From Rhizobium etli CFN 42 (GTDB taxonomy: Bacteria > Pseudomonadota > Alphaproteobacteria > Rhizobiales > Rhizobiaceae): a stretch of 64,000 bases of DNA. Below the pieces are notes generated by a model. The model was not told the DNA's origin. It was given only the letters and a program-made list of their open reading frames with translations, and did no database searches. Location: the NCBI RefSeq assembly GCF_000092045.1, contig NC_007762.1, positions 124,001 through 188,000 of the forward strand, given 5' to 3'. This document shows positions 43,977 to 54,281 of this stretch, piece by piece (the stretch's first letter is position 1; each line of letters starts with the position of its first letter). Position numbers and translations under genes: made by a program.

Positions 43977-45953
43977 TCATCTCTCTGGATCGGCCTTGCT
44001 CGTTGTACTGCGCGCCGGCTCGATCCGAGCGCCTTCCGGCGTGTTTCTGACTTTGTGAAACCTATTCATCCCAACGCAGGATTTCATGTCTTCGCGCCGA
44101 AACCAGATCGAGCGCCCGCATCGAAGCGGCGCGTTCCCCGCCGTAAAGACGATCTGCTCATCTGCGCGCATGCGAAGCACTTCATGCGGCTGGATCAGCG
44201 GCCGCGCGGCCAGCTGCTTCGATCTCGTGCGCGACGATCCCTTCGCCTGGAAACTGCGGCTGACCTGGTCGATCTCGACCGTCGTCATGCCACATCGACG
44301 TGAGATGTAATCTGCGGTTTCCGGATCGTTGATCGCGGCAAAGGAAATCCAGCTCGCGCTCTCGAACCATTTGCTTGCCGCGTCGCGGCCGCCATAGGTT
44401 TCGCGCATCTGGCCGATCGACTGATAGATCATGATGAGCGTGATGCCGTACTTTCGGCCGGCGTCTCGAGCGGTTTCCAGGATCCGCATGTAGCCGAGCC
44501 GCGCCACCTCGTCGAGAAGGAACAGCGCTCTGCCCTTCATCGAGCCATCGCGATTGTAGATCGCGTTGAGGAACGAGCCGATGATGACGCGCGCCAGTCC
44601 CGCATGCGTCTCCAGCGTCTTGAGGTCGATGTTGATGAACGCGTCCGTATTCCCCTGGGCAAGGTCCCCCGTTGAAAACGTCTTGCCCGAAACCAGCGCG
44701 GCATAGTTCGGGTAAGATAGCCAATGGGTTTCCTTGATCGCATTGGCGTAGACGCCAGAGAAGGTTTCGGGTGTCATATTCACGAAAGCCGCGACATTTT
44801 CCTTCACGAAATCCGACTCCGAATTGTCGTAGATCTCCTGCAGGCGTTGGCGCAGTTGCGGCTCCGGCTCGGAGAGATTGGCGCGAACCTGGCGCAGTGT
44901 CTGGTTTTCTTTCTCCGTATGGCCGGACAGGCAAACATCGGCGATCATCGCCGTCAACAATTGCAATGCCGAAGCCCGGAAGAAATCATCGCGCACACCG
45001 CGCGTGCCGCCGCTATCGCTCATGATCCATGAGGCGACGGAAGCGATATCCTCCTCCTTGGTGCCGCCGAACTGCCCGATCCAGTCCAGCGCATTGAAGC
45101 CTGTCTCCGGGTTTTTGGGATCGAGGACAAACAGGTCCCGGTTGGCGCTCGTCCGGTGGGTCGCGACCATCGGCGCCACCTCGTTCGACGGATCGAGAAC
45201 GATCAGCGATCCACCCCACTTGAGCGCCGTCGGTATCGTCACCGACGTCGTCTTGAAACCGCCGGAGCCGGCGAAGACGATGCCGTGCGACGAACCGAAG
45301 GACCCGTCGAAGCAGAGCAGCGGTGACTTGCCGCCGGCGCCCCATGTTTCCGGCTCGTCGGCCCGAAACGCGCGCGCCGCGGTGCTGTCCTTGTCGACGC
45401 GATACCGTTCGCCGATGACAATGCCGCCGGTATCCGAAAACAGGGTTGCCGCTTCCGGCAGCTTCATCCACTCGGCCTCGCCATGCAGCGCTCGCTTGCC
45501 GCGAATGCGCCTTGGCTCCGCATTGGCGATTGCCGCGTTGCCAACAAATGCGACGCGCAGAGCGAAGCATAAGGCCATCGCCGCCGCCCCAGCTCCGACC
45601 AGAGTCGCCGGATCGAGATAGGAGAGGATGGACTTGCCGGCCGGAATCTGTTCCGCGAAGGCCGAGAGCCTAATTACTTCGCGAATGGCGGCGATCAGGA
45701 TCGTCGCCACACCGCCGGCGACCACTCCCCAACCTGCCGTCTTGATCCTGATCGCGCCGGCGCTGGCAAACAGGAAGACGATGCCGATGGCGGCTGCAGC
45801 GACATACGGCAGCGCGATCCCGGCTCGGCCGAGCATCTGCCGTGCGGCATCCGTCTTTCCGAATTGGGACAGCCAGTGCTCGATCCCGGTCAAACCAACG
45901 GCGATCACGATCATCAGAGCGATGGGCGCGATGAAGAGTATGATCCTATTCAT
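43977..45953 (-). CDS. traG: TraG coupling protein (VirD4-type)
   Basis: 658 aa from ATG 45953, which overlaps the end of traD by 8 bases. Several N-terminal membrane helices ([36 protein letters not shown]; a third near residue 90). Walker A in [18 protein letters not shown] (about residue 215), Walker B in [12 protein letters not shown]. Hexameric ATPase of the inner membrane that passes the relaxase-DNA complex to the Trb channel. Full length for the Ti family (about 640-660). Operon traC-traD-traG. Confidence 0.95.
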   Translation of the reverse strand: MNRIILFIAPIALMIVIAVGLTGIEHWLSQFGKTDAARQMLGRAGIALPYVAAAAIGIVFLFASAGAIRIKTAGWGVVAGGVATILIAAIREVIRLSAFAEQIPAGKSILSYLDPATLVGAGAAAMALCFALRVAFVGNAAIANAEPRRIRGKRALHGEAEWMKLPEAATLFSDTGGIVIGERYRVDKDSTAARAFRADEPETWGAGGKSPLLCFDGSFGSSHGIVFAGSGGFKTTSVTIPTALKWGGSLIVLDPSNEVAPMVATHRTSANRDLFVLDPKNPETGFNALDWIGQFGGTKEEDIASVASWIMSDSGGTRGVRDDFFRASALQLLTAMIADVCLSGHTEKENQTLRQVRANLSEPEPQLRQRLQEIYDNSESDFVKENVAAFVNMTPETFSGVYANAIKETHWLSYPNYAALVSGKTFSTGDLAQGNTDAFINIDLKTLETHAGLARVIIGSFLNAIYNRDGSMKGRALFLLDEVARLGYMRILETARDAGRKYGITLIMIYQSIGQMRETYGGRDAASKWFESASWISFAAINDPETADYISRRCGMTTVEIDQVSRSFQAKGSSRTRSKQLAARPLIQPHEVLRMRADEQIVFTAGNAPLRCGRSIWFRREDMKSCVGMNRFHKVRNTPEGARIEPARSTTSKADPER

Positions 45954-46161
45954 CGGCTTTCCCGAAGGCCTCCGCACCGATCGCCATCAGTCGCGAACGT
46001 TCCATCTCGTCGGCTTTGAGGCGCTGGCGCAAATCGATCAGCGCCCCCAGCAGAAGCGCCCGTTTCTCGTAGCGAAGACCGGCTTTGACGATCAGACCGC
46101 CAAGCTCGATCTTCTCCCGTGTGTCCTTCTTGCGGGCATCGGACGTGGTCGTGCGTGCCAT
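45946..46161 (-). CDS. traD: TraD conjugation protein
   Basis: 71 aa from ATG 46161. It reads [58 protein letters not shown]. This is the short TraD of Ti-type systems (unrelated to F TraD), a relaxosome accessory protein. Starts 4 bases after traC ends and overlaps traG. Confidence 0.9.
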   Translation of the reverse strand: MARTTTSDARKKDTREKIELGGLIVKAGLRYEKRALLLGALIDLRQRLKADEMERSRLMAIGAEAFGKADE

Positions 46162-46165
46162 CCGT

Positions 46166-46462
46166 TCAAGCCTCAGCAGTCCCACCCGCAGCCGCGCCAG
46201 ACGCGTCCTGCGTGGACGATGCGCTGCTTTCGCCAGCGCTGCTTCCCCTTTTCCCTCCGTTCGCAGTGACCTTTCCTCCGCGAAACCGCTTCGCCAGGTC
46301 CTCGAAGGCCGCTTGCAATTCGGACTCGTCGATCTCGATCTCGCCAAGACCGGCCTTGAGGGCAATCCGGCCGATGCGCTCGGCCTCACGGGTCTCGGCG
46401 GCCTTGAGCTGCTCCTGGAGTTTGGCGATTTCGTCGCGGATTTTCGAGGAGGGTTTCTTCAT
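46166..46462 (-). CDS. traC: TraC relaxosome protein
   Basis: 98 aa. [38 protein letters not shown], then [15 protein letters not shown] and an Ala/Ser/Gly-rich tail. Ti-type TraC, an oriT-associated helper of TraA. First gene of traCDG, divergent from traA across oriT. Confidence 0.9.
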   Translation of the reverse strand: MKKPSSKIRDEIAKLQEQLKAAETREAERIGRIALKAGLGEIEIDESELQAAFEDLAKRFRGGKVTANGGKRGSSAGESSASSTQDASGAAAGGTAEA

Positions 46463-46522
46463 GTCCGTTCGTCTCCCTTTGGGTGAGAAAGCTTGTCTTT
46501 CGAACCCATTTTTTCGGAGGTG

Positions 46523-46537
46523 AGTGCGGCACGCACT
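46523..46537. promoter_or_regulatory. Dyad between traC and traA
   Basis: AGTGCG-GCA-CGCACT, a perfect 6-bp inverted repeat. TraR boxes lie between the divergent tra operons in Ti plasmids and contain TGCA-type dyads; this one is shorter and differs from the known box, so it is only a candidate operator. Confidence 0.3.
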
Positions 46538-46610
46538 ACTGTGAATCCTTCAATCGCCAAAGCGCAAGCTTTGGTGAATGATCCCGGCCGTTCCGAAGGA
46601 GCGGATCCGA

Positions 46611-46650
46611 AGGGCGCAATTATACGTCGCTGGCGCGACGCCCTGCTTTT
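46611..46650. other. oriT: oriT, Ti/RSF1010 (MOBQ) type
   Basis: AGGGCGCAATTATACG followed by the perfect inverted repeat CGTCGC-TGGC-GCGACG (46625-46640). Read on the - strand this gives the repeat, then TATAATTGCGCCCT, which matches the RSF1010/pTi nick region. By analogy the nick falls near GCGCC/CT on the - strand at about 46612. The 5' end then leads toward lower coordinates (traC, traD, traG, then the ardC block). Confidence 0.88.
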
Positions 46651-46720
46651 TGGCCCCGGCGGGGCCTGCCGCTCCCGACGAACCCGTTGATTTCGTTCGC
46701 AACCGGGAGAGAATTCCGCC

Positions 46721-49700
46721 GTGGCCGTCCCCCATTTCTCCGTCAGCGTCGTCGCTCGTGGCTCCGGCCGCAGCGCCGTGCTGTCGGCGGCCTACCGCCA
46801 CTGCGCCAAGATGGAGTTCGAGCGTGAGGCCCGCACGATCGACTACACCCGCAAGCAGGGATTGCTCCACGAAGAGTTCGTAATCCCCGCCGATGCCCCG
46901 GACTGGCTGCGCTCGATGATCGCAGATCGTTCGGTTTCCGGTGCCTCCGAGGCTTTCTGGAACAAGGTCGAAGGTTTCGAGAAGCGCTCCGACGCGCAGC
47001 TCGCCAAGGATGTGACGATCGCCCTGCCGATCGAGCTGACCGCCGAGCAGAACATTGCGCTGGTGCGGGATTTCGTCGAGCAGCACATCACGGCGAACGG
47101 CATGGTAGCGGACTGGGTCTATCACGACGCGCCCGGCAACCCGCATGTTCATCTGATGACGACCTTGCGGCCGCTGACTGCGGACGGATTTGGTGCCAAG
47201 AAGGTAGCGGTAACAGGACCGGACGGCAATCCGATCCGCAACGACGCCGGCAAGATCGTCTATGAACTCTGGGCCGGAAGCATCGATGATTTCAATGCGT
47301 TCCGCGACGGATGGTTTGCCTGTCAGAACCGGCACCTGGCGCTTGCGGGTCTCGACATTCGCGTCGATGGCCGATCCTTTGAGAAGCAAGGGATCGATCT
47401 CGAGCCGACCATCCATCTCGGCGTTGGCACGAAGGCGATCGAGCGGAAATCCGATGGTGCGCCCAAGCCCATTGAGCTCGAACGCCTCGAATTGCAGAAC
47501 GCCAGGCGGAGCGAAAACGTCAGGCGCATCGACAGGAATCCTGAACTCGTCCTCGACCTGATCATGCGTGAGAAGAGCGTCTTTGATGAACGGGACGTGG
47601 CTAAGATCCTGCACCGCTACGTCGACGACGCAGTGCTGTTCCAAAGCCTCATGGTTCGGATCCTGCTCTGCCCCGAAACCTTCCGCATCGAGCGCGAACG
47701 GGTCGACCTTGCCAGCGGTACCCGCGAGCCGGCCAAGTACACGACCCGCGACATGATCCGGCTCGAAGCGGAGATGGCCAATCGTGCCGTCTGGCTGTCG
47801 CAGCGATCGTCGCATGGCGTGCGTGACACAGTGCTTGCCGCGACTTTCGAGCGTCATGAGCGTCTGTCGGACGAGCAGAAAACCGCGATCGAGCATGTGG
47901 CGGGAACTGAGCGGATCGCGGCCGTGATCGGCCGCGCCGGCGCCGGCAAAACGACGATGATGAAGGCGGCGCGTGAGGCCTGGGAAGCGGCCGGCTATCG
48001 GGTCGTCGGCGCAGCACTTGCCGGCAAGGCGGCCGAGGGACTGGAGAAGGAAGCGGGCATCATCTCTCGCACACTTGCGTCGTGGGAGCTCCGCTGGAAC
48101 CAAGGCCGTGATCAGCTCGATAGCAAGACGGTGTTCGTTCTCGACGAGGCGGGCATGGTGTCGTCGCGGCAGATGGCGCTGTTCGTCGAAGCAGTGACGA
48201 AAGCCGGCGCCAAGCTCGTCCTCGTCGGCGATCCCGAACAGCTTCAACCGATCGAAGCGGGTGCCGCCTTCCGCGCCATCGCCGATCGCATCGGCTATGC
48301 CGAACTCGAAACCATCTATCGCCAGCGCCAGCAATGGATGCGCGATGCCTCACTTGATCTGGCGCGCGGCAAGGTCGGCAAGGCGATCGATGCTTACCGC
48401 GCCAATGGCAGGGTCATCGGGTCGGATCTCAAAGCCGAGGCCGTCGACAACCTGATCGCGGCCTGGGACCGCGATTACGATCCGACGAAGACGTCGCTGA
48501 TCCTTGCTCATCTGCGCCGCGACGTGCGCATGCTAAACCAGATGGCGCGCATCAAACTGATCGAACGCGGGATCCTTGGTGAGGGATCCATGTTCAAGAC
48601 GGCCGATGGCAGCCGCAATTTTGCCGTCGGCGACCAGATCGTGTTCCTGAAGAACGAGGGATCACTGGGCGTCAAAAACGGCATGCTGGCCAAGGTCGTC
48701 GAGGCGGGACCGGGACGGATCATCGCGCTGATCGGCGATGGCGAGAATGCCCGAAAAGTGCTGGTCGAACAGCGCTTCTACGACAACCTCGATCACGGCT
48801 ATGCCACGACCATCCACAAGAGCCAGGGCGCCACCGTCGACCAGGTCAAAGTGCTCGCCTCCCTTTCGCTGGACCGTCATCTCACCTATGTCGCCATGAC
48901 GCGTCATCGTGAGGACCTGGCTGTTTATTACGGCCGCAGATCCTTCGCCAAGAACGGTGGGTTGATCCCGATCCTGTCGCGAAGGAATGCGAAGGAAACG
49001 ACGCTCGATTACGAAAAGAGCGCCTTCTATCGCGCAGCGCTTCGTTTTGCCGAAACCCGCGGTCTGCATCTTGTGAATGTCGCCCGAACCCTGGTTCGCG
49101 ACCGGCTGGAATGGGTCGTCAGTCAGAAGCAAAAGCTTGCCAATCTAGGCGCCCGCCTTGCGGCCGTTGCCGACAGGCTCCGGCTCGTCCGCGGCGTTGC
49201 GCAGTCCCCAATCCAAAACAGCAACAAGGAGGCAAAGCCGATGGTCTCGGGCATCACAACCTTCGCCAAATCGGTCGACCAGGCGATCGAGGACAAGGTC
49301 GCCGCCGATCCGGGTTTGAAGAAGCAATGGGAGGAGGTCTCGGCCCGCTTCCATCTCGTTTACGCACAGGCGGAAAGCGCATTCAAGGCCGTCAATGTCG
49401 ACGCCATGCTGAAGAACGAGACCGTTGCGAAATCCACGTTGACCAAGCTCGGGTCGGAGCCCGAAAGCTTCGGCGCGCTCAAGGGCAAGACCGGGATCCT
49501 CGCCAGCCGCTCTGACAAGCAGGAGCGAGAAAAGGCACAAACGAATGCGCCGGCGCTGGCCCGAAATTTGGAGCGCTATCTGCGCCAGCGGGCGGAGGCG
49601 GAACGTAAGTTCGAGGTCGAAGAACGCGCTGTCCGTCTGAAGGTCTCGATCGATATTCCCGCGCTGTCGCCAAACGCAAAACAGACATTGGAACGCGTTC

Positions 49701-50032
49701 GCGATGCGATCGACCGAAACGACCTGCCCGCCGGCCTCGAATATGCGCTCGCCGACAAAATGGTGAAGGCTGAACTGGAGGGTTTCGCCAAGGCTGTCTC
49801 CGAGCGTTTCGGCGAGCGGACTTTCCTGTCGCTTGCCGCGAAGGACCCCAATGGACAGACGTTCAATGCCGTCACGTCGGGAATGACGGCCGGACAAAAG
49901 GCCGAGGTGCAATCGGCGTGGAATATGATACGGACGGTGCAGCAGCTCGCCGCGCATGAGCGCACGACCGAGGCGCTGAAGCAAGCCGAGGCCCTGCGTC
50001 AGACGAAGAGCCAGGGGCTGTCGCTCAAATGA
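46721..50032 (+). CDS. traA: TraA relaxase-helicase
   Basis: 1103 aa starting at GTG 46721, the usual TraA beginning [17 protein letters not shown]. The MobA/MobL relaxase domain covers residues 1-250, with [12 protein letters not shown] (active Tyr region) and [14 protein letters not shown] (metal-binding His, about 138). A RecD-like helicase covers 380-830, with [14 protein letters not shown] (Walker A, about 403) and [15 protein letters not shown] coiled-coil tail follows. It nicks oriT, stays bound to the 5' end and unwinds the strand. Slightly overlapped by traF. Confidence 0.97.
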   Translation: MAVPHFSVSVVARGSGRSAVLSAAYRHCAKMEFEREARTIDYTRKQGLLHEEFVIPADAPDWLRSMIADRSVSGASEAFWNKVEGFEKRSDAQLAKDVTIALPIELTAEQNIALVRDFVEQHITANGMVADWVYHDAPGNPHVHLMTTLRPLTADGFGAKKVAVTGPDGNPIRNDAGKIVYELWAGSIDDFNAFRDGWFACQNRHLALAGLDIRVDGRSFEKQGIDLEPTIHLGVGTKAIERKSDGAPKPIELERLELQNARRSENVRRIDRNPELVLDLIMREKSVFDERDVAKILHRYVDDAVLFQSLMVRILLCPETFRIERERVDLASGTREPAKYTTRDMIRLEAEMANRAVWLSQRSSHGVRDTVLAATFERHERLSDEQKTAIEHVAGTERIAAVIGRAGAGKTTMMKAAREAWEAAGYRVVGAALAGKAAEGLEKEAGIISRTLASWELRWNQGRDQLDSKTVFVLDEAGMVSSRQMALFVEAVTKAGAKLVLVGDPEQLQPIEAGAAFRAIADRIGYAELETIYRQRQQWMRDASLDLARGKVGKAIDAYRANGRVIGSDLKAEAVDNLIAAWDRDYDPTKTSLILAHLRRDVRMLNQMARIKLIERGILGEGSMFKTADGSRNFAVGDQIVFLKNEGSLGVKNGMLAKVVEAGPGRIIALIGDGENARKVLVEQRFYDNLDHGYATTIHKSQGATVDQVKVLASLSLDRHLTYVAMTRHREDLAVYYGRRSFAKNGGLIPILSRRNAKETTLDYEKSAFYRAALRFAETRGLHLVNVARTLVRDRLEWVVSQKQKLANLGARLAAVADRLRLVRGVAQSPIQNSNKEAKPMVSGITTFAKSVDQAIEDKVAADPGLKKQWEEVSARFHLVYAQAESAFKAVNVDAMLKNETVAKSTLTKLGSEPESFGALKGKTGILASRSDKQEREKAQTNAPALARNLERYLRQRAEAERKFEVEERAVRLKVSIDIPALSPNAKQTLERVRDAIDRNDLPAGLEYALADKMVKAELEGFAKAVSERFGERTFLSLAAKDPNGQTFNAVTSGMTAGQKAEVQSAWNMIRTVQQLAAHERTTEALKQAEALRQTKSQGLSLK

Positions 50033-50595
50033 AGATAACCGTGTTTGCGTTCGGGACGCGACGCGCTCAGAGGACGAATGCAGTCGTGCTCTTGGCCCTG
50101 GCGGCATCCATCGTTGGCGGCGGTGTTGCTGCCGCGACCGTCGGCGGCTTTCGCATCAACATGACACCCAGTGAACCTCTCGGTCTCTGGCGCATCGTCG
50201 CGCTCGATCGCCCGGCGGTTGCCGGCGATCTCATCTTCATTTGCCCCCCGCAAACGACAGAAATGCGGGAGGCGAGAGAGCGTGGTTATCTCCGCTCCGG
50301 AACGTGCCAAGGCGGCATCGCGCCGCTCATCAAGACGGTCATAGCCATTGCCGGGCAGCATATCGAAATCGGCGCCGGCGTGACGATCGATGGACGCCCA
50401 ATTGCATTTTCCGAACTGGCTGAACGGGACGGCAAGGGCCGGCCGATGAAGCCATTTCCCGGCGGCGTCGTGCCTGATGAAAGCGTCTTTCTCCTTTCAC
50501 CCTTCAGGAGCTCCTATGACTCCCGCTATTTCGGCCCCCTGCCCGCCTCCGGAATCCTCGGCCTGGCGAAACCGGTGCTCACCTATGCGCCGTGA
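50029..50595 (+). CDS. traF: TraF protease, pilin processing
   Basis: 188 aa; ATGA overlap with the traA stop. Signal-anchor ([20 protein letters not shown]), then [13 protein letters not shown] with the catalytic Ser of S26 peptidases and [13 protein letters not shown] with the Lys region, ending [17 protein letters not shown]. TraF matures and cyclises the TrbC pilin in Ti and RP4 systems. Overlaps traB by 11 bases. Confidence 0.93.
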   Translation: MKITVFAFGTRRAQRTNAVVLLALAASIVGGGVAAATVGGFRINMTPSEPLGLWRIVALDRPAVAGDLIFICPPQTTEMREARERGYLRSGTCQGGIAPLIKTVIAIAGQHIEIGAGVTIDGRPIAFSELAERDGKGRPMKPFPGGVVPDESVFLLSPFRSSYDSRYFGPLPASGILGLAKPVLTYAP

Positions 50596-51748
50596 GTATC
50601 TCCAGCCAACCGCATTGATTGCCGTCGCAACCGTCGCCGGGACGGTGGGATGGAGTGGCCACGTCCTGCTTCTTCCGGTCGCCCTCGCGTTTCCGGTTCT
50701 CTGGGCGCTTGCGCGAGCACGGTGGACGGCCGCGGTCATCTCGGCCGTCTATTTCCTGACCGCATCCCGGGGACTGCCGCAGGGCGCCGCGACCTTCTAT
50801 TCCTCGGACCTTTGGCCTGGATTATTGCTGTGGCTCTGTGCGTCCGCCGGCTTCGTCATCGTGCATACCGTCCTCTGGACGAAGAGGACGGGTGCTCGTC
50901 CGCGTCGCTATCTCCTGGCAGCGGTTCTGATGGCCGTTCCGCCATTCGGCATTGCCGGCTGGGCTCATCCGATCACCGCTGCAGGCGTACTATTTCCAGG
51001 ATGGGGATGGTGGGGACTGGCTGCCGCGACAGCCGGCCTCATGGGCCTCGTAACCCGCATGTGGCCAGCTGTCGCGTTTGTCCTGGCAAGCTTTTGGATC
51101 TGGTCCGCCGCAACCTGGGACGAACCGAACCCACCGGAATCCTGGCAGGGGATCGACCTCGAAATGGGTGCGTCGCTGGGGCGGGATGCCAGCATTGAGC
51201 GTCACCGTGATCTGATTGCCACGGTGACGGATCGGGCATCCGGTGGCGCCCGGTCCATTGTTCTTCCCGAAAGCTCTCTTGGCTTCTGGACGCCGACCGT
51301 CAAGCGGCTATGGGTGCGAGCTTTGCAGGCAACTGACGCCACCGTTATCGCCGGCGCGGCAGTTGTCGATGCGGGCGGATACGACAATGTTCTGATCGCC
51401 ATCTCTGGCGACGCCGCTCGGCTCCTTTATCGCGAACGTATGCCGGTGCCAGGCTCGATGTGGCAACCTTGGCGTCCCTTGCTTGGGGCAAGTGGCGGCG
51501 CGCGGGCGCACTTCTTTTCGAACCCCGTCGTGACCGTTGCCGGCGGACGCATCGCACCGCTGATCTGCTACGAGCAGCTGATCGTCTGGCCCGTTCTGCA
51601 GTCTATGCTGCAGGAGCCGGATATCCTCGTCGCTGTCGGCAACGGCTGGTGGACCAAGGGGACATCCATCGTCGCCATCCAGCGCGCCAGCACGCAAGCC
51701 TGGGCGCGCCTGTTCGACAAGTCCGTCGTTTTTTCCTTTAACATCTGA
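50585..51748 (+). CDS. traB: TraB conjugation protein (CN-hydrolase type)
   Basis: 387 aa from ATG 50585, overlapping traF. About six N-terminal membrane helices, then a nitrilase-like domain: [14 protein letters not shown] (Glu), a Lys further on and [14 protein letters not shown] (Cys), as in Lnt-type enzymes. TraB improves Ti plasmid transfer; its chemistry is not known. Ends KSVVFSFNI. Confidence 0.92.
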   Translation: MRREYLQPTALIAVATVAGTVGWSGHVLLLPVALAFPVLWALARARWTAAVISAVYFLTASRGLPQGAATFYSSDLWPGLLLWLCASAGFVIVHTVLWTKRTGARPRRYLLAAVLMAVPPFGIAGWAHPITAAGVLFPGWGWWGLAAATAGLMGLVTRMWPAVAFVLASFWIWSAATWDEPNPPESWQGIDLEMGASLGRDASIERHRDLIATVTDRASGGARSIVLPESSLGFWTPTVKRLWVRALQATDATVIAGAAVVDAGGYDNVLIAISGDAARLLYRERMPVPGSMWQPWRPLLGASGGARAHFFSNPVVTVAGGRIAPLICYEQLIVWPVLQSMLQEPDILVAVGNGWWTKGTSIVAIQRASTQAWARLFDKSVVFSFNI

Positions 51749-51765
51749 TTTCCCAGGAGCCCAAG

Positions 51766-52380
51766 ATGCTCGATGCCGCCCTGATTCAACAATGCGCCGA
51801 CCCTTCACTGAAGCCCGCGATCGTCGAGCAGTTCGTGACCGCGGCGGGCGCAAATGATCCCTTTGCCGTCACCGTCAAATCAGGTGGCAGATTGATCCTC
51901 GTTCCGAAGGCGACAACGCAGGACGAGGCAATGGCGATCATCCGGCAGTATGTCGGCCAGACCGTGGTGCGCGTCGGCCTGACGCAGTTTCCGGCGGGCG
52001 TTGGCGTGAAGGACGCCGCCGATCTGAACTCCGATCTCGTCGATCCTTGCGAAAACCTCCGCAAGGGAACGGCGATGTTCGCCAAGGTCTTGCGGATCGT
52101 TGCCAAGTGGTACGGCAATCCGAAGAGCGACGACGTCTTCCCCCAGATCTTCGACGATGCCGTCTATGCCTGGAAGAGTGGAGAGTTCGAGGGCGTGAGT
52201 GTCTTCCAGGCGGACGATCCCGGAAAAAGCGTCACGATCGACAATACGTTGCCTGCCAACCTGGACAAGGCCAGCGCGGACATACCGCCCGCGGATGCAA
52301 ACACTGAAAGCGTCGAGAAAGGCGAGAGCGTTGGATCGGCAGAAATGCGGATCGACCTATCAAGGATTGGAGGACAATGA
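51766..52380 (+). CDS. traH: TraH conjugation protein
   Basis: 204 aa; CAGGAG upstream of ATG 51766. MLDAALIQQCADPSLKPAI, VEQFVTAAGANDPFAVTV, IIRQYVGQTVVRVGLTQFP, ending MRIDLSRIGGQ. The Ti-type TraH, last gene of traAFBH, not needed for transfer in Ti plasmids and without a known activity. 17 bases before a convergent toxin gene. Confidence 0.9.
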   Translation: MLDAALIQQCADPSLKPAIVEQFVTAAGANDPFAVTVKSGGRLILVPKATTQDEAMAIIRQYVGQTVVRVGLTQFPAGVGVKDAADLNSDLVDPCENLRKGTAMFAKVLRIVAKWYGNPKSDDVFPQIFDDAVYAWKSGEFEGVSVFQADDPGKSVTIDNTLPANLDKASADIPPADANTESVEKGESVGSAEMRIDLSRIGGQ

Positions 52381-52397
52381 TCTCCTTGGGAAGGCCG

Positions 52398-52775
52398 CTA
52401 TGCCTCCGGAAGCGAATAGCGCGTGAGAACAGCGTCCTCGCCATCGAGGATCACTTCGATGACTTCGTTGACCATAGCCTGCTCTCCCGCCAAATCCTGT
52501 AGTATGAGGGCAAACAATTCTCGTTGCTGCGCGGGAAGCACCTGCGGGACAATGATCACCAGGCCCGTATGCAATTCTTCTTTCGCGTACAGCTTCCGGA
52601 AGTCGCGAGCATTGTTCGTGACGAAGGTAAAATCCTCCTCGATGATCCGAGGCATCAGATCCCAGTCGGCTTCGCCGCTCAGTCCCAGCCAATTCACATG
52701 GAAGCAATCGTGGCCGTGCGCTTGAGCGACGGCCACGAGAGACGTGTGAAGGCATTCATCGATAAGAAACTTCAC
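52398..52775 (-). CDS. DUF5615 PIN-like toxin
   Basis: 125 aa. MKFLIDECLHTSLVAVAQA, HDCFHVNWLGLSGEADWDL, DFTFVTNNARDFRKLY. The Asp at DEC and the NARDF Asp fit the PIN-like nuclease core of DUF5615 proteins. It starts 4 bases inside the end of the antitoxin gene, as toxins do. Probably an RNase stabilising the plasmid. Confidence 0.85.
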   Translation of the reverse strand: MKFLIDECLHTSLVAVAQAHGHDCFHVNWLGLSGEADWDLMPRIIEEDFTFVTNNARDFRKLYAKEELHTGLVIIVPQVLPAQQRELFALILQDLAGEQAMVNEVIEVILDGEDAVLTRYSLPEA

Positions 52776-53404
52776 GAGGTCGAGCCAGACGGTTTGGAGA
52801 CGTTTTCGTTCCGAAGGCTCAGGCGCTTCACGGATTTCACCTTCAGGCCCTGCTCAGAAAGCTTCCTCGGACGCCCCCTGGCGGGATGGGCCGCAACCCA
52901 GATCTCGGCAAGTTCCACCATGCGCTCGGTGAGCGACGGATAACCCTCGACGATTTCCGCTGTACTTGCGCCTTGGGTCTTCATCGCGGCAATTACTCGC
53001 ACGGGAACACGGGTTCGCTTGAACACCGGCTCGCCGCCCGCGACACCCTTCACACTTTCGATCAGTCGTTCGGCTTCTCGAAGCGCCTCGGCCCGCGCGG
53101 CCAGTTGCTCCCGTGCCCGAGCGACGTCGATAATGAGATAGTCGTCTGCTCTCACGGTTTCGGCATCGGGGTTCTGGTCGATCGTATCGAACAAGCGTTT
53201 GCGGCGCTCGGCAGACAAGATCGATCCGACGCCATACCAGAGCTTCAACCGAAGCAGATCCTCATCGGTGAGCGCTCGACCCCGGCTGTCAACGAGATGA
53301 GTCTCGATGATCCGCTTGTCGATCGCATTGTGCACCGACTTAACAGCGACCTCACTGACAGCCGCCGCCTCGGCGGGCGTGTATGCGTGTGACGTGGTGG
53401 TCAT
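52772..53404 (-). CDS. DUF433 antitoxin
   Basis: 210 aa from ATG 53404, chosen because AAGGAG lies 7 bases upstream; an ATG at 53410 is too close to it. N-terminal MerR-like region (YTPAEAAAVSEVAVKSVHNA), middle coiled part, and DUF433 core: PVFKRTRVPVRVIAAMK, GASTAEIVEGYPSLTERMV. Pairs with the DUF5615 gene that follows. Autoregulation through the helix-turn-helix is likely. Confidence 0.85.
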   Translation of the reverse strand: MTTTSHAYTPAEAAAVSEVAVKSVHNAIDKRIIETHLVDSRGRALTDEDLLRLKLWYGVGSILSAERRKRLFDTIDQNPDAETVRADDYLIIDVARAREQLAARAEALREAERLIESVKGVAGGEPVFKRTRVPVRVIAAMKTQGASTAEIVEGYPSLTERMVELAEIWVAAHPARGRPRKLSEQGLKVKSVKRLSLRNENVSKPSGSTS

Positions 53405-53507
53405 AATCATTCTCCTTGTGGAGAATATATAATACAGCTCACGTACCCCGTAAAGACTGTGACCGAGCTTCTCGATACCGGGGTCCCGTCAGACCGGTAA
53501 GGAAGAT

Positions 53508-53729
53508 TCACTTCTTTTCCGGCGGCCGCTTCAGCAGATCAGATGCTTCCATTTCCAAAATCGCGGCCAGGCGGTCTACCACATCGATGCTCGCATTGTA
53601 GACGCTGCGCTCCAGAGAACTGATGTAAGTGCGATCGATATCTGCCCTGAAAGCAAGCTCTTCTTGCGACAGGCCTTTGGCCAGCCGCGCGGCTTTCAAA
53701 TTTCGTGCAAATACCTCTCGAATCTCCAT
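53508..53729 (-). CDS. XRE-family regulator
   Basis: 73 aa. MEIREVFARNLKAARLAKG, LSQEELAFRADIDRTYISS, LERSVYNASIDVVDRLAA: a complete Cro/CI helix-turn-helix in a minimal protein. Lies between the toxin-antitoxin pair and traM. Target unknown; it could control its own promoter or the neighbouring traM. Confidence 0.88.
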   Translation of the reverse strand: MEIREVFARNLKAARLAKGLSQEELAFRADIDRTYISSLERSVYNASIDVVDRLAAILEMEASDLLKRPPEKK

Positions 53730-53957
53730 GATCGAGAGAGCATCGGCTTGTAGAGTATTTCACCACGGAGTATTCTCTACAAAGACATTCCGTTGACGAA
53801 TCAAGATGATGCAGCAGCGTCAGAAAGTTAGTTTCGCGCGCGTGCTGAGCCGCTCAAAATATGAACTCCCTCCCATTCTGTGACGATCTGGTATTTAATC
53901 GCGAGCGTATGCAGCCTCGGCTCTTGACGTCACAAAATGCAATTTGAGGAGACGGGG

Positions 53958-54278
53958 ATGAAGGACGCCAGCTTATCCGGCGCAGACGAAACAAACGGAA
54001 GACAATCTCGTTACAGTTCGATGCTAAAATCGGACTTGAAGGCGCTGGCTATTTCGGCAATCCGGGAACACCGTCGGCTCCTCGCAGCCGACCAAGCCGT
54101 ATATGACGAGTGGGCGCACGCGAGCGACGATCCGTCGATCTCCGGGTCGGTCCTTCAAGCTCTTCAAAACGAATACATCTCGCGCCAGAAGAAGTCTGAG
54201 AACCAGCAGGAGGAACTCTCGGAAATCCTGGACGCGCTCGGCTACGTTCCGGACGTGCTGCTTGAGAATAACGAGTAA
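53958..54278 (+). CDS. traM: TraM, TraR antiactivator
   Basis: 106 aa from ATG 53958 (GAGGAG upstream; ATG 53937 possible). SRYSSMLKSDLKALAISAI, REHRRLLAADQAVYDEWA, NEYISRQKKSENQQEELS, ILDALGYVPDVL. TraM binds TraR and blocks it until the quorum signal accumulates. Convergent with traR, 3 bases between the stops. Confidence 0.92.
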   Translation: MKDASLSGADETNGRQSRYSSMLKSDLKALAISAIREHRRLLAADQAVYDEWAHASDDPSISGSVLQALQNEYISRQKKSENQQEELSEILDALGYVPDVLLENNE

Positions 54279-54281
54279 TCG

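Noticed and set aside
46523..46537. Calling the traC-traA dyad a definite tra box
   Set aside because: The arms and spacing do not match the known 18-bp TraR box; kept only as a low-confidence candidate.
46550..48334. 594-codon open frame opposite traA
   Set aside because: Shadow of the relaxase gene; it also covers oriT and has no family signature.
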